From NCBI GenBank assembly GCA_965214795.1, contig OZ243976.1, forward strand, positions 744,001 to 808,000: a stretch of 64,000 nt of DNA. Direction: 5' to 3'. Source of the DNA: JAJDXW01 sp965214795 (GTDB lineage Bacteria > Pseudomonadota > Gammaproteobacteria > HK1). A program made the position numbers and the translations under genes. Every line of letters starts with the position of its first letter. The first letter of the stretch is position 1. The notes under the pieces were generated by a model. The model was not told the origin of the DNA and did not search any database. It saw only the letters and a list, made by a program, of their open reading frames with translations. Below, in pieces: positions 25,146 to 34,109 of this stretch.

Positions 25146-27110
25146 TTGGGCGGCAGGACCTACACGATCGGCGGGATCGTGCTCGCGACAGCGGCATTCC
25201 TCGCCCTGAACATGTTCGCCAACCAGGCCCTCACCCGGTTCCGGCTCGATCTCACCGAGCAGCGGCTGTTCACCCTGTCCGAGGGGACCCGCAGCGTCAT
25301 CCGGGGGATCGACGAGCCGGTGACCCTGCGTCTCTACGTCTCGCGCTCCCTCGCGAGCCGCCTGCCGTCGATCTCCGGCTACGTCGCGCGGGTGCGCGAC
25401 CTCCTGCAGGAGTACGAGCACGCCGCGGACGGCAAAGTTCTCCTCACCCTGATCGACCCGGAGCCCTTCACGGAGGAGGAGGATCGGGCCGTCGCCTACG
25501 GCCTGAGCGGCATTCCCCTTCTCGACGGAGAATCCACCTTCTACTTCGGACTGGTGGGCACCAACGCCCTCGACGATCAGGAAGTCATCCCCCGCTTCAC
25601 GCCCGAGCGCGAGGAGTTCCTGGAGTACGACCTCACCAAGATGATCCACACCCTCGGGCAGGCCGCGCGACCGGTCATCGGGCTGCTCACCACCCTGCCC
25701 CTCGACGGCCGGAGCCGCCAGGCGATGATGACCGGCCAGCCTCCTCGGCCGTGGCTCATCCTCGAGCGGATCGAGGAGCTGTTCGAGGTGCGGCACCTGT
25801 CCCCGGCCGGCCTCGAACGGGTGGAGGACGACGTGGACGTGCTCATGGTGGTACACCCGAAGGGGTTGTCCGACGAGACTCGCTACGCCATCGACCAGTT
25901 CGTCCTCGGCGGCGGGCACGCGCTCGTCTTCGTGGACCCGAACGCGGAGGCGGACATGACGCCGACGGTCCCGGGACTGCCGCCGATCCCCGGGAAGTCG
26001 GAGCTCGAGGACCTCCTCACCGCGTGGGGCCTCGAGCTCGACAGCGCCCGCACCGTCGGGGACATGCAGATCGGCGCCGATGTTCAGGCCCGGGTCGGCG
26101 ACCGGATCACGACCATCCGGTACCCGGTGTGGATGAACGTGCCGTCGCCGCTGCTCAACCGCGAGGACGTGGTGACCGCGGAGCTCGGCAACCTCACCTT
26201 CGGCTCGGCGGGGGCGCTGGTGACGCGGCCCGACACGGGATTGACGGTGCGCCCGCTCGCCCGGACGACCCCGTCCGGCGCCGGCCTCGTCGACACCGAG
26301 CTGGTCGGACCGATGGCGGACCTCGAGCGGCTGGTACGCGAGTTCCGTCCCGACGGGTCCTCCTACGTGCTCGCCGCGCGAGTCGGCGGGAAGGCGCAGA
26401 GCGCCTTCGCGGACGGCCCCCCGCCGCCCCCGCCGGAAACCACGGATGAGGGGGCGGACCGAGGCGGAGGCGAGGGAGCCGGATCCGAGTCGGAGAGCGA
26501 GGCGGCGGACGGGGCGGAACCAGCCGCCGGCCACCTCGGCGAAGGGGAGATCAACGTCATCGTGGTCGGCGACACCGACCTTCTGCAGGACCGGTTCTGG
26601 GTGCAGCGGCAGAACCTGTTCGGCCAAAGCATACCGATCCCCATCTCGGCCAACGGGAGCTTCGTCATCAACGCTCTCGACAACCTGACGGGGAGCGGCG
26701 ACCTCATCGGCATCCGCAGCCGGGGGCGATTCCTGCGCCCCTTCACCGTCGTCAACGAGCTTCGCCAGGACGCGGAGCTGCGCTTCCGGGAAAAGGAGAA
26801 GGAGCTCCTGCGCCGTCTCGAGGAGACCGACGCACGGCTCTCGGAGCTGCGCACCGGAGAGGATGACGAGATCGTCCTGACCGAGGACCAGCGCAGTGCG
26901 CTCATCGAGTTCACGAACGAGCGGATCCGCATCCGCCGCGAGCTGCGGGATGTCCGCCATTCGCTCCGCGAGGACATCGAAGCCCTCGAGACCTCGCTCA
27001 AGTTCATCAACATCGGCCTGATCCCGATCGTGATCGGGATCGGAGGGCTGCTGGCCGGCCTGCACCGCATGCGGCGCCGCCGCTCCGCCATGCGCGCGGG
27101 CGCGGCCTGA
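25146..27110 (+). CDS. GldG-family ABC-transporter-associated protein
   Basis: 654 residues. An N-terminal transmembrane helix (IGGIVLATAAFLALNMFANQ) leads into LTEQRLFTLSEGTRSVIRGI, the mark of the GldG/DUF4350-like family. A large periplasmic part follows. A final helix (IGLIPIVIGIGGLLAGLHRM) ends in a basic tail. Residues about 425-465 are a Pro/Gly/Glu-rich low-complexity insert, and a coiled-coil stretch (about 550-620) precedes the last helix. The start is TTG at 25146 behind AGAAGGAGAAGG. The protein is thought to act outside the membrane with the ABC-2 permease. Confidence 0.8.
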   Translation: MGGRTYTIGGIVLATAAFLALNMFANQALTRFRLDLTEQRLFTLSEGTRSVIRGIDEPVTLRLYVSRSLASRLPSISGYVARVRDLLQEYEHAADGKVLLTLIDPEPFTEEEDRAVAYGLSGIPLLDGESTFYFGLVGTNALDDQEVIPRFTPEREEFLEYDLTKMIHTLGQAARPVIGLLTTLPLDGRSRQAMMTGQPPRPWLILERIEELFEVRHLSPAGLERVEDDVDVLMVVHPKGLSDETRYAIDQFVLGGGHALVFVDPNAEADMTPTVPGLPPIPGKSELEDLLTAWGLELDSARTVGDMQIGADVQARVGDRITTIRYPVWMNVPSPLLNREDVVTAELGNLTFGSAGALVTRPDTGLTVRPLARTTPSGAGLVDTELVGPMADLERLVREFRPDGSSYVLAARVGGKAQSAFADGPPPPPPETTDEGADRGGGEGAGSESESEAADGAEPAAGHLGEGEINVIVVGDTDLLQDRFWVQRQNLFGQSIPIPISANGSFVINALDNLTGSGDLIGIRSRGRFLRPFTVVNELRQDAELRFREKEKELLRRLEETDARLSELRTGEDDEIVLTEDQRSALIEFTNERIRIRRELRDVRHSLREDIEALETSLKFINIGLIPIVIGIGGLLAGLHRMRRRRSAMRAGAA

Positions 27111-27119
27111 GAGTCGAGC

Positions 27120-28244
27120 ATGCAACGGTATCGAATCCTCGTCGTCCTGGCCGTCCTGGTCGCGGCCGCCGCCGTGGCGGCGGTCCTCGTCCAGCGCGAG
27201 GACGCCGGCATCGCGAAGAGCGGGGAGAAGCTGCTCCCCGGACTGCTGGAACGGCTCGGTGAGGTGTCGCGCATCGAGGCCACCCACAAAGGCGAGACCG
27301 TCACCCTCGCCCTCGCGGACGGAAGCTGGTCGGTCACCGACCGCGACGGCTATCCGGCGGAGACGTCGGAAGTGCGCGGACTGCTCGTCGGGGCCGCGGA
27401 GCTCATCCGGGTCGAGCCGAAGACGGCGCGGCCGGAACACTACGAGAAGCTGGAGCTCGGGGACCCCGCCGACGCGGAGGGGGAGTCATTCGGCTACGTG
27501 ATGAAGGACGCAGCGGGCAGGACCGTAGCGGACCTCGTCGTCGGCAAGCGCCGGTTCGTGACCACCCCGACCGACGCCGACGAGTACTTCGTCCGGGTCC
27601 CCGCGGAAGCGCGCGCGTGGCTGGTAACCGGCCGCATCCCGCGCAATCGCCGCCCCCTCGACTGGCTGCGGCGCGAGGTCACCAGGATCGACCAGATGCG
27701 CGTGCGCCGAGCCGCGGTCGTCCACCCGGACAGGACCGTCGTGCGGGTCGCGAAGTCCTCGCCCGAGGAGGCGGACTTCACGCTCGACGGCATCCCGGAG
27801 GGCCACGAGGTCAAGGAGCCATTCTCGGTCCACGCGATCGGCACCGCGGTCACCACGTTCACCCTGAACGACGTCGTGCGGATCGAGGAGGTGGACTTCA
27901 GCGGAGAAGGGCTCGAAGCGGTGGCGGAGACCTTCGACGGGGTCCGGTTCACGGCGCGCACCGCCACGGTCGGGGACCGGACCTTCGTCCGCATGGCGGC
28001 GGAGTTCGATCCCGACCTCAAGTTCCCGGAGACCACGGAGTCGCTGCTGGACGAGGCGGCGGCGCGCGCGGAGGTGGAGGAGCTGACCCGGCGCTGGGAA
28101 GGCTGGGCCTACGTGATGGCCGAGTACACGGTCAAGAATCTGCGCAAGCGGGTCGGGGAAATGGTGAAGCCCATCGAGGAGGAGCCGACAGGCCCGGCCC
28201 CGGGTGCCTTCCCGGCTCCCGCGCCCGCACCGTCTTCCGGCTGA
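27120..28244 (+). CDS. DUF4340 domain protein
   Basis: 374 residues. One N-terminal transmembrane helix (ILVVLAVLVAAAAVAAVLV) is followed by a periplasmic domain. It has the DUF4340 pattern: KLLPGLLERLGEVSRIEATHKGETVTLALADGSWSV near the start, and LGDPADAEGESFGYVMKDAAGRTVADLVVGK in the middle. The C-terminus is proline-rich. It starts 9 bases after the GldG-like gene and completes the four-gene set. DUF4340 proteins are regular companions of this transporter, with unknown biochemical role. Confidence 0.78.
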   Translation: MQRYRILVVLAVLVAAAAVAAVLVQREDAGIAKSGEKLLPGLLERLGEVSRIEATHKGETVTLALADGSWSVTDRDGYPAETSEVRGLLVGAAELIRVEPKTARPEHYEKLELGDPADAEGESFGYVMKDAAGRTVADLVVGKRRFVTTPTDADEYFVRVPAEARAWLVTGRIPRNRRPLDWLRREVTRIDQMRVRRAAVVHPDRTVVRVAKSSPEEADFTLDGIPEGHEVKEPFSVHAIGTAVTTFTLNDVVRIEEVDFSGEGLEAVAETFDGVRFTARTATVGDRTFVRMAAEFDPDLKFPETTESLLDEAAARAEVEELTRRWEGWAYVMAEYTVKNLRKRVGEMVKPIEEEPTGPAPGAFPAPAPAPSSG

Positions 28245-28392
28245 TCCCGAGCCGCCGCCCGCCGCCTCCCCGCACCCTCCGCGGCGGCGCAGGACGCCGC
28301 GCCTTTGACGGATGGGTCGCGCGGGATTCGCGGCCTGCTCCTCGGGGCGATTTCCTACGAAGTTCGAGCCCGGGGCTGACATGCAAGGCCCG

Positions 28393-28415
28393 GAGACCCG
28401 GTTACTCTGGGTCTC
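28393..28415 (+). promoter_or_regulatory. Inverted repeat at the start codon of the Rpn-type gene
   Basis: GAGACCC, nine bases, GGGTCTC ends exactly before the ATG at 28416. No Shine-Dalgarno sequence is visible there. The repeat could be an operator or a hairpin masking the start; this is a guess from position alone. Confidence 0.3.
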
Positions 28416-29423
28416 ATGCACGACGAGAACTACAAGACGATCTTCGCCTTCCCGCGTATGGTCGAGGACCTGCTCCGCGGCTTCGTTCCGGGCGAGTGGC
28501 TCGACGAGGCGGATTTCTCGACCCTTCAGAAGCTCTCGGCCGAGTACGTCAACGACGAGTTGCGCCGGCGCCACGGCGATACGGTGTGGCGGATGCGCCT
28601 CGGGGGCGGCTGGCTGCACGTGCTGGTACTGCTGGAGTTCCAGTCCGGCAACGACCCCGACATGGCACTTCGGATCCTGGAGTACACGGCGCTGTTGTAC
28701 CGGGAGCTCGGACGCAACGAGGCGTTGGGGGCGGACGGCCGGCGCCCGCCGGTGTTGCCGATCGTGCTCTACAACGGCGCGTCGCCATGGACGGCGGCGG
28801 TCGAGGTAGGCGACCTGATCTCTCCGGTGGGTCCGTCGCTGTTGCCCTATCAGCCGTCGCAGCGCTATTTCGTGCTTGACGAGCGGCACGTCGAGGAGGA
28901 CGATTTGCCGAACGGCAACCTGATGACGGCGGTGGTCCGGTTGGAGCAGAGCGGCTCGCCGTCGGACTTGTTGCGGGTCGTGGACGCGCTGCGGGAACGG
29001 CTGCGGGACCCGCGCGATGGCGAGTTGAGGCGCGCTTTCGTCGAATGGGTGAGGAGGTTGGCGAGGGTGTTCACGCCAGGGGAGGAGCTTCCGCCAGCCG
29101 GAACGTTGGAGGACGTGAGAATGACGCTGGAAGAACGCCTGAGGCAGTGGGGCGTCCCGTGGCTTGAGGAAGGCCGTCAGCAAGGCCTCAAGCAAGGTCT
29201 CGAGCACGAACGGGCGCTGTTGTGCCGCATGGCGGCGTCGCGGTTCGGAGCGGACACCTCCCGATACTTGTCGGCGGCGTTGACCGGCATCGCAGAACCG
29301 GACCGGCTTGCCGACATCGGCGACTGGCTCGTGCGCTGCGACACAGGGGAGGAATTCCTCGCCCGCGTGATGGCTCCGGCCGAAGCCGAGCCGGACCGGC
29401 GCCACGACCGGCACGGCGGCTGA
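28416..29423 (+). CDS. Rpn-family (YhgA-like) recombination-promoting nuclease
   Basis: 335 residues. The N-terminal 200 residues match the transposase_31/YhgA pattern: YKTIFAFPRMVEDLLRGFV, then WLHVLVLLEFQSGNDPDMALRIL, in which the Glu-x-Gln (EFQS) serves as the PD-(D/E)XK core, and PPVLPIVLYNG. The C-terminal part (WLEEGRQQGLKQGLEHE, then an Ala/Arg-rich helix) fits the DUF4351-like tail. These proteins cut DNA and promote RecA-independent recombination; many are phage-defence linked. The two genes that follow are on the other strand. Full length, with no obvious lesion. Confidence 0.8.
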   Translation: MHDENYKTIFAFPRMVEDLLRGFVPGEWLDEADFSTLQKLSAEYVNDELRRRHGDTVWRMRLGGGWLHVLVLLEFQSGNDPDMALRILEYTALLYRELGRNEALGADGRRPPVLPIVLYNGASPWTAAVEVGDLISPVGPSLLPYQPSQRYFVLDERHVEEDDLPNGNLMTAVVRLEQSGSPSDLLRVVDALRERLRDPRDGELRRAFVEWVRRLARVFTPGEELPPAGTLEDVRMTLEERLRQWGVPWLEEGRQQGLKQGLEHERALLCRMAASRFGADTSRYLSAALTGIAEPDRLADIGDWLVRCDTGEEFLARVMAPAEAEPDRRHDRHGG

Positions 29424-29478
29424 GCCGGGTCGCCGGCGCGACCCCTGCCAAGTTCCGGCAGCAACTTCCCGACTCCGC

Positions 29479-29808
29479 CTACCGCTGCATCCGTATCCGA
29501 ATGGACTGCAGCAAGAGCCGTAGCTGCTCCCTGGCGAAGACGGGGAGCGAATCGAACCCGAGCCACCGGGCCGCGACTTCCTCGGCGCGGGCGAACGAGG
29601 CCGCCTTGTAGTAGAGCGATGCCGCGCTCACCGCCGAGATACCGAGGGTTCGTGTTTTGGAGACATCCAGGTTCGCGAGAGCTTGGTCCTCGGCATCGGC
29701 CGCCTGCGCGTACAAGGCCCGCGCGTCTTCTCGCCGGCCCTCACGCGACGCGGCCTCTGCTTGTGAGGCGAGCCGCTCGCTGACCTCGTGGTGTTCAATC
29801 CAGGACAT
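29479..29808 (-). CDS. Hypothetical protein, partner of decayed upstream gene
   Basis: 109 residues from the ATG at 29808 (MSWIEHHEVSERL). It is almost entirely alpha-helical and rich in Ala, Arg and Glu, with TPR-like stretches (REGRREDARALYAQAADAEDQAL, YYKAASFARAEEVAARWLGF). It lies 26 bases after a frameshifted gene on the same strand, and I recall such small helical proteins as regular companions of that upstream family. Function is unknown; it may be a chaperone- or immunity-like partner. Only its size, fold type and pairing can be stated. Confidence 0.6.
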   Translation of the reverse strand: MSWIEHHEVSERLASQAEAASREGRREDARALYAQAADAEDQALANLDVSKTRTLGISAVSAASLYYKAASFARAEEVAARWLGFDSLPVFAREQLRLLLQSIRIRMQR

Positions 29809-29834
29809 CGGGCCGCCGTCAGCCGATCGCGCGG

Positions 29835-30442
29835 TCAAGGCACAAGGTCGGCCAGCATGATCAGTCGCGCCTTGAAGCCGACGACGCACGCCAGCGCGGG
29901 CAGGTTGCTGTTCCCCGCCGCCGCCTGAGCCAGCTTGGCCCGGAGGCGCTGACCGATCGCGCTCTCCGGTCCGTGATCGACACCGGACACCTCCAAGCGC
30001 AAGCAGTCCTCGAGGTCATCCGGTGAGTTGCCCATAGGGGCGACGTAATAGTCCGCGCCGGTCATGGTCTCCGCCCTGCGGACGGCGACGAGATCGTCGG
30101 CGAGCTCGACCGCCGCGAGCGCACAGGCGTAAGCCCCGGCCTCCGTCGCATCGGTCTCGTTCGCCCACGCGCCGCGCGTTCGGTGCATCGGGCGGTTGCC
30201 ATTCGACGGCCGCCACCGACCAGCGAACCGCTCCGGTCGAGATCGAAGTCCGTGGGGGACCGATGATGCCGATCCAGGCATACACGCGCGGCCTCGGTAT
30301 ACGAGTCCGCACTGGCCTTCGTAAGTCCGAAGTGGCGCTGCTCCAGGTCATGAACAGGCAAGACCGCCTTGGTCGCCAAGCGTAATCCCCCGAAGTACCG
30401 GGCCTGATCCCGCGCCGGACAGCGGGGCGCGACGACTCTCAT
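29835..30442 (-). pseudogene. Hypothetical protein gene with two frameshifts
   Basis: Three consecutive minus-strand frames hold pieces of one protein: PARDQARYFGGLRLATKAVL to SPTDFDLDRSGSL, then VAAVEWQPPDAP, then AWANETDATEAGAYACALAA and on to the stop. The changes fall near 30225 and 30185. The last segment (VELADDLVAVRRAETMTGADYYVAP, then CLRLEVSGVDHG) is well preserved. The family is unknown to me. The gene starts about 20 bases from the left end of the insertion sequence, which has probably removed its promoter. Confidence 0.6.
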
Positions 30443-30461
30443 CCGTGCGGGCAAACACTGT

Positions 30462-32410
30462 AGCCCGAGTTTGACAGTTGCTCATACATTTCGGGGTCTG
30501 GAGGGAAGTATGATGTCGATAAATCAAGGCGTTGCGAAGTCTGACACGAGATCCGCGCTCGATTTACATAGATACATACATGGGTGGTTAGCGTATTGTA
30601 TGAAGGTGCATACACAGGTATCCTCAGATACATGTACTTGCGCCAGTCCAACCAGAAACGCGCCGACGGCTCGGTGCTCAGTCACCTGCAGATCGCCGAG
30701 AACGTGTGGGACCCGGTCAAGAAACGTTCGCGCGTTCGCATCGTGTACAACTGCGGGCGTGTCGACGACCCGCGGTCCGCCGAACGGCTGCGTCGCCTGG
30801 CCCGCAGCATCCTGAAACGTTGCTCGCCCGAGGAGTTCGTTGCGGGCGACCCGGGCTTGCGCGTGGTCGATACCTGGCCGTACGGGGACGTGTACGTGCT
30901 GGAACACCTGTGGCGGCGGGTGGGACTGCCCGAGCTCATCGCCGAACGGGCGGGCAAGTCGGAGTTTCCGATTGAGCGGGCGCTGTTCGCGATGGTGGCC
31001 AATCGGGCCTGCGCGCCGTCGTCGAAACTGTATTGCCACGAGCAATGGCTGGCCGAGGACGTGCGCATCGAACGATGCGAGTCGCTGGAGCTGCATCATC
31101 TGTACCGGGCGATGGACTTTCTCGATGCGCACAAGGACGAACTGGAGCAGGGGCTGTACTTCCGCATCGCGGACTTGCTCAACCTCGATGTGGAGTTGAT
31201 GTTCTACGACACCACGTCATTGCATTTCGAGTTCGATGAGGAAGATAGGGGGTTCGGGGCAGGGGAACGGGTGAAGGGTTCGCCGGCGGCCGGTGGGAAG
31301 ACGTACCGTGCCTTGCGCAAGCGGGGCAAGTCGAAGAACGGTCGCTCGGACGTGCCGCAGGTGGTGGTGGGTCTGGCGGTGACGCGCGAGGGGTTTCCGG
31401 TTCGCCATTGGGTGTTTCCCGGCAACACCGTGGACGTGACCACGGTGGCGAAGGTCAAGGAGGAGTTGAGGGGTTGGCGGCTGAATCGGTGCGTGTTCGT
31501 TGGTGATGCGGGGATGGTTTCGGCGGACAATCTTCACCCGCTGGCGCGCGGGGGCGGGCGTTACATCGTATGCATGCCGGTACACCGTGGCGGAGAGGTG
31601 GACACCGAGGTGTTGAGTCGGCGCGGGCGCTACCGCGAGGTCGCCGAGAACCTTCAGGTCAAGGAGGTGGTGGTCGGCGAGGGAGAGCGGCGCCGGCGCT
31701 ACGTGGTGTGCTTCAACCCGCGCGAGGCCGAACGCCAACGCCGTCATCGCACCGAGGTATTGGCCGAACTGGGGGCCGAACTGGCGACCTTGCGGGCCGG
31801 CTCCGGGCACGGCAAGCGCGCGTGCGAGCTGCGCGCCCGTGGCCGGTATGGGAAATATCTGCGTGTGACCTCCTGCGGGCGGCTCGCCATCGACCGGGCC
31901 AAGGTCAAAGCGGCCGAGCGCCTGGACGGCAAATTCGTCGTTCACAGCAACGACGATACGCTCGGTCCCGAGGACTTGGCGCTGGGATACAAGCAGTTCC
32001 AGCGCGTTGAGCAGGCGTGGCGCCAGCTCAAGAGCGGGCTGCGGCTGCGCCCGGTCCATCACCGCGTGCCCCATCGCATCCACGCCCACATCGCCCTGAC
32101 CGTGATCGCCTTGTTGCTCGAACGCATGGCCGAGCACGCCTGCGCGGATACCTGGCGCAACATCCGCGACGACCTGAAGCGCATACAACTTGCGCAATTG
32201 ATCGGGCCGAACGGGACGTTGTGGCAGGTCACCGAGCCGCGTCCAAGTGCCATCAACCGATTGAAATCTCTACGGATTAGACCTCCTGCGCCGATTCTGA
32301 AGCTGGGCTGAACGCCTAGTCACATGGATGTCCGCGAGCGCGATCGTAACGTCTTGATCTATCTAAACAATACCAAGACTCGTATCTAGTGAGGTGTCAA
32401 ACTCGGGCTT
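30462..32410 (+). mobile_element. IS1634-like insertion sequence
   Basis: About 1.95 kb bounded by the inverted repeat AGCCCGAGTTTGACA (left, 30462) and TGTCAAACTCGGGCT (right, ending about 32410). It carries one transposase gene. The flanks do not show a matching target duplication, and the two sides belong to different broken genes. It may therefore mark a recombination junction and not a simple insertion. Confidence 0.75.
30632..32311 (+). CDS. IS1634-family (IS4-type DDE) transposase
   Basis: 559 residues from the ATG at 30632 (MYLRQSNQKRADGSVLSHLQ). The family pattern is clear: an N-terminal domain with YNCGRVDD, the first Asp in ELMFYDTTSLHFE, the second in CVFVGDAGMVSADN and the catalytic Glu region in RVEQAWRQLKSGLRLRPVHHR, followed by HIALTVIALLLERM. 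It is full length and undamaged, so the element may still be active. An in-frame start further upstream (30584) is possible but adds no family-like residues. Confidence 0.88.
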   Translation: MYLRQSNQKRADGSVLSHLQIAENVWDPVKKRSRVRIVYNCGRVDDPRSAERLRRLARSILKRCSPEEFVAGDPGLRVVDTWPYGDVYVLEHLWRRVGLPELIAERAGKSEFPIERALFAMVANRACAPSSKLYCHEQWLAEDVRIERCESLELHHLYRAMDFLDAHKDELEQGLYFRIADLLNLDVELMFYDTTSLHFEFDEEDRGFGAGERVKGSPAAGGKTYRALRKRGKSKNGRSDVPQVVVGLAVTREGFPVRHWVFPGNTVDVTTVAKVKEELRGWRLNRCVFVGDAGMVSADNLHPLARGGGRYIVCMPVHRGGEVDTEVLSRRGRYREVAENLQVKEVVVGEGERRRRYVVCFNPREAERQRRHRTEVLAELGAELATLRAGSGHGKRACELRARGRYGKYLRVTSCGRLAIDRAKVKAAERLDGKFVVHSNDDTLGPEDLALGYKQFQRVEQAWRQLKSGLRLRPVHHRVPHRIHAHIALTVIALLLERMAEHACADTWRNIRDDLKRIQLAQLIGPNGTLWQVTEPRPSAINRLKSLRIRPPAPILKLG

Positions 32411-32905
32411 CGCGGGTACGCCGATGCCGTTACCGCGATCCGCAATGAGCTTCCCCGACAGTACGGCTTCAAGGATCTCTGGCTGTTCTTCCCCGACGCG
32501 GATACCGCGAGGGACGATGCCATGCGCAATCTGGAGGCGCACGTCGCGGCGGCGAACGTTACGTTGTTGTGCTGCGCCGCGCGGCCGGAGCCGGAGATCT
32601 ACGCGTGCGCCGCTCACCGCGATGAGCTCGCGGAGGGTTGGGAAGAGATACGCGTTCACCCCCGGTTGAAGGAGCTGGCCAAGGGCAAGGTGCTGGTCAC
32701 GAACTGGCACTGGTTCAGCCCGGAACCCGATGTGGTCAAGATAGGCGGGGTGGCGATCGGCAAGCTGGGCGAAGAGACGCCCGAGGCGTTTGCGCGCACC
32801 CGCCTCGGCGATCTCTGGGACGATGAGCCGCTGATGGTGCTGAACGACGAAGGGCACCATGCGTACCGCCCCCTCGATGGAAGGAGCCGGTTGTCCGACG
32901 AGGAG
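32411..32905 (+). pseudogene. Fused remnants of two genes, including a helicase fragment
   Basis: Directly beyond the IS, one frame first reads YADAVTAIRNELPRQYGFKD, then LWLFFPDADTARDDAMRNLEAH. This is a piece of an unrecognised protein that lacks its start. From about 32665 the same frame changes to KVLVTNWHWFSPEP and then VLNDEGHHAYRP, a DEAD-type motif II region of a type III restriction-like helicase. The frame then degenerates. The junction implies a deletion that joined two genes in frame. Neither piece can be active. Confidence 0.6.
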
Positions 32906-33433
32906 AAGCCGAAACCCTCAGTTACTCGGCACAGAGCTCACGAAGGCGATCGTGGCACAGCGGGAAGCGGGGCGCGAGCACGCCGTCGGACTTCGGACGC
33001 CGAGCGATTGGAGTCCCCGGGAGACCCCAGCACGGCTCGCGCCGAAAACGTATGCGAAGCCGGGGACCGGCGGCCGGACACGGCGCCACCTTGCCCCCGC
33101 CGAGCCCTGGACCGCCAGGGTCCGGGCGCCGCAAGGCGCAACCGGGAAGCAAAGTTCATCCTGATTACGCACGATCCTCAGCCGAGTCGCGGACCCAATG
33201 AGCGATCGGCTTCGGAGGGTTGTCGGAGAGCCCGAAACGGCCGTCAAGCCAACCCGAAAGGTGGCGATGTGGCCGTCTGAATCCAGGTTTGCGCGTACCG
33301 GCAATCGCAACCCGAGCTTTGTACGTAGTCAGGAAGTTCATGGAGAATACCCCCGGCGGCCCGCGGGGAGGCCATCCCGGGGTACGGGCGGCCGAGACCG
33401 CCTGCCTGATTCCTGTCAACCGGAGGAACTTCG
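32906..33433. other. Intergenic region, no feature seen
   Basis: About 530 bases between the helicase remnant and the histidine phosphatase. Open frames exist in several phases, but none looks like a protein. It is probably decayed gene sequence. A GGAGGA ribosome-binding site for the next gene is at its end. Confidence 0.5.
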
Positions 33434-34048
33434 TTGTCAATTTTCATCGTGCGCCACGGCGAGACCGACGGCAACGCCTCACGCCTCATCCAGTCGCCGG
33501 AGACTCCCCTGAACCGGCGGGGTCTCGCCCAGGCCGAGGCCCTCGCCGAACGGCTCGCCCGCGAGAGCGTCGCCCGGATCCTGGTGAGCGACTACGCAAG
33601 GGCGCGCATGACCGCCGACGCGGTGCACCGCGCGACCGGCGCCCCGCTCGAGGTCGACCCGCGGCTTCGAGAGCGCGACTTCGGCGAGTGGCGAGGCGAA
33701 TCGCACGATGTTATCCCCCACTTCCTCGACGACGGGGTGGCTCCTCCGAACGGCGAGACCTGGGAAGCGTTCCACACCCGGGCCGCCGCCGCCTGGGAGC
33801 ACATCGCGACGCTGGCGCACGCGGCACGGGAAGCGGCAGGCAACGTGGTGGCCGTCACCCACGGCCTGGTGTGCTATTCCTTCGCCCTTCACCACCTCGC
33901 GCTGCCGGCGGGCATCGTGGCGGACCGCGGATTCCACAACACCTCGGTCACGGTCGCGGGGTCCCGCGCACCGTGGGCGGTCACCACCCTGAACTGCACC
34001 GCCCACCTGGGCGGCGCCATCGAGGCCCGCGTAGCGACCGCATCCTGA
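33434..34048 (+). CDS. Histidine phosphatase family protein
   Basis: 204 residues of the phosphoglycerate-mutase-like superfamily. The catalytic RHG motif is at residues 7-9 (FIVRHGETDGN, His8 phosphorylated). It is followed by RGLAQAEALAERL, RERDFGEWRGE and the second catalytic His in VVAVTHGLVCYSF. Such proteins include cofactor-dependent mutases, CobC-like and nucleotide phosphatases; the sequence does not say which. The start is TTG at 33434, eight bases after GGAGGA. The next gene is convergent. Confidence 0.85.
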   Translation: MSIFIVRHGETDGNASRLIQSPETPLNRRGLAQAEALAERLARESVARILVSDYARARMTADAVHRATGAPLEVDPRLRERDFGEWRGESHDVIPHFLDDGVAPPNGETWEAFHTRAAAAWEHIATLAHAAREAAGNVVAVTHGLVCYSFALHHLALPAGIVADRGFHNTSVTVAGSRAPWAVTTLNCTAHLGGAIEARVATAS

Positions 34049-34109
34049 TCGGATACCGGCTCATCCCGTTCGGCCGGCCGCTGGTTGACGGCGCCATGGA
34101 ACGCGCTCG

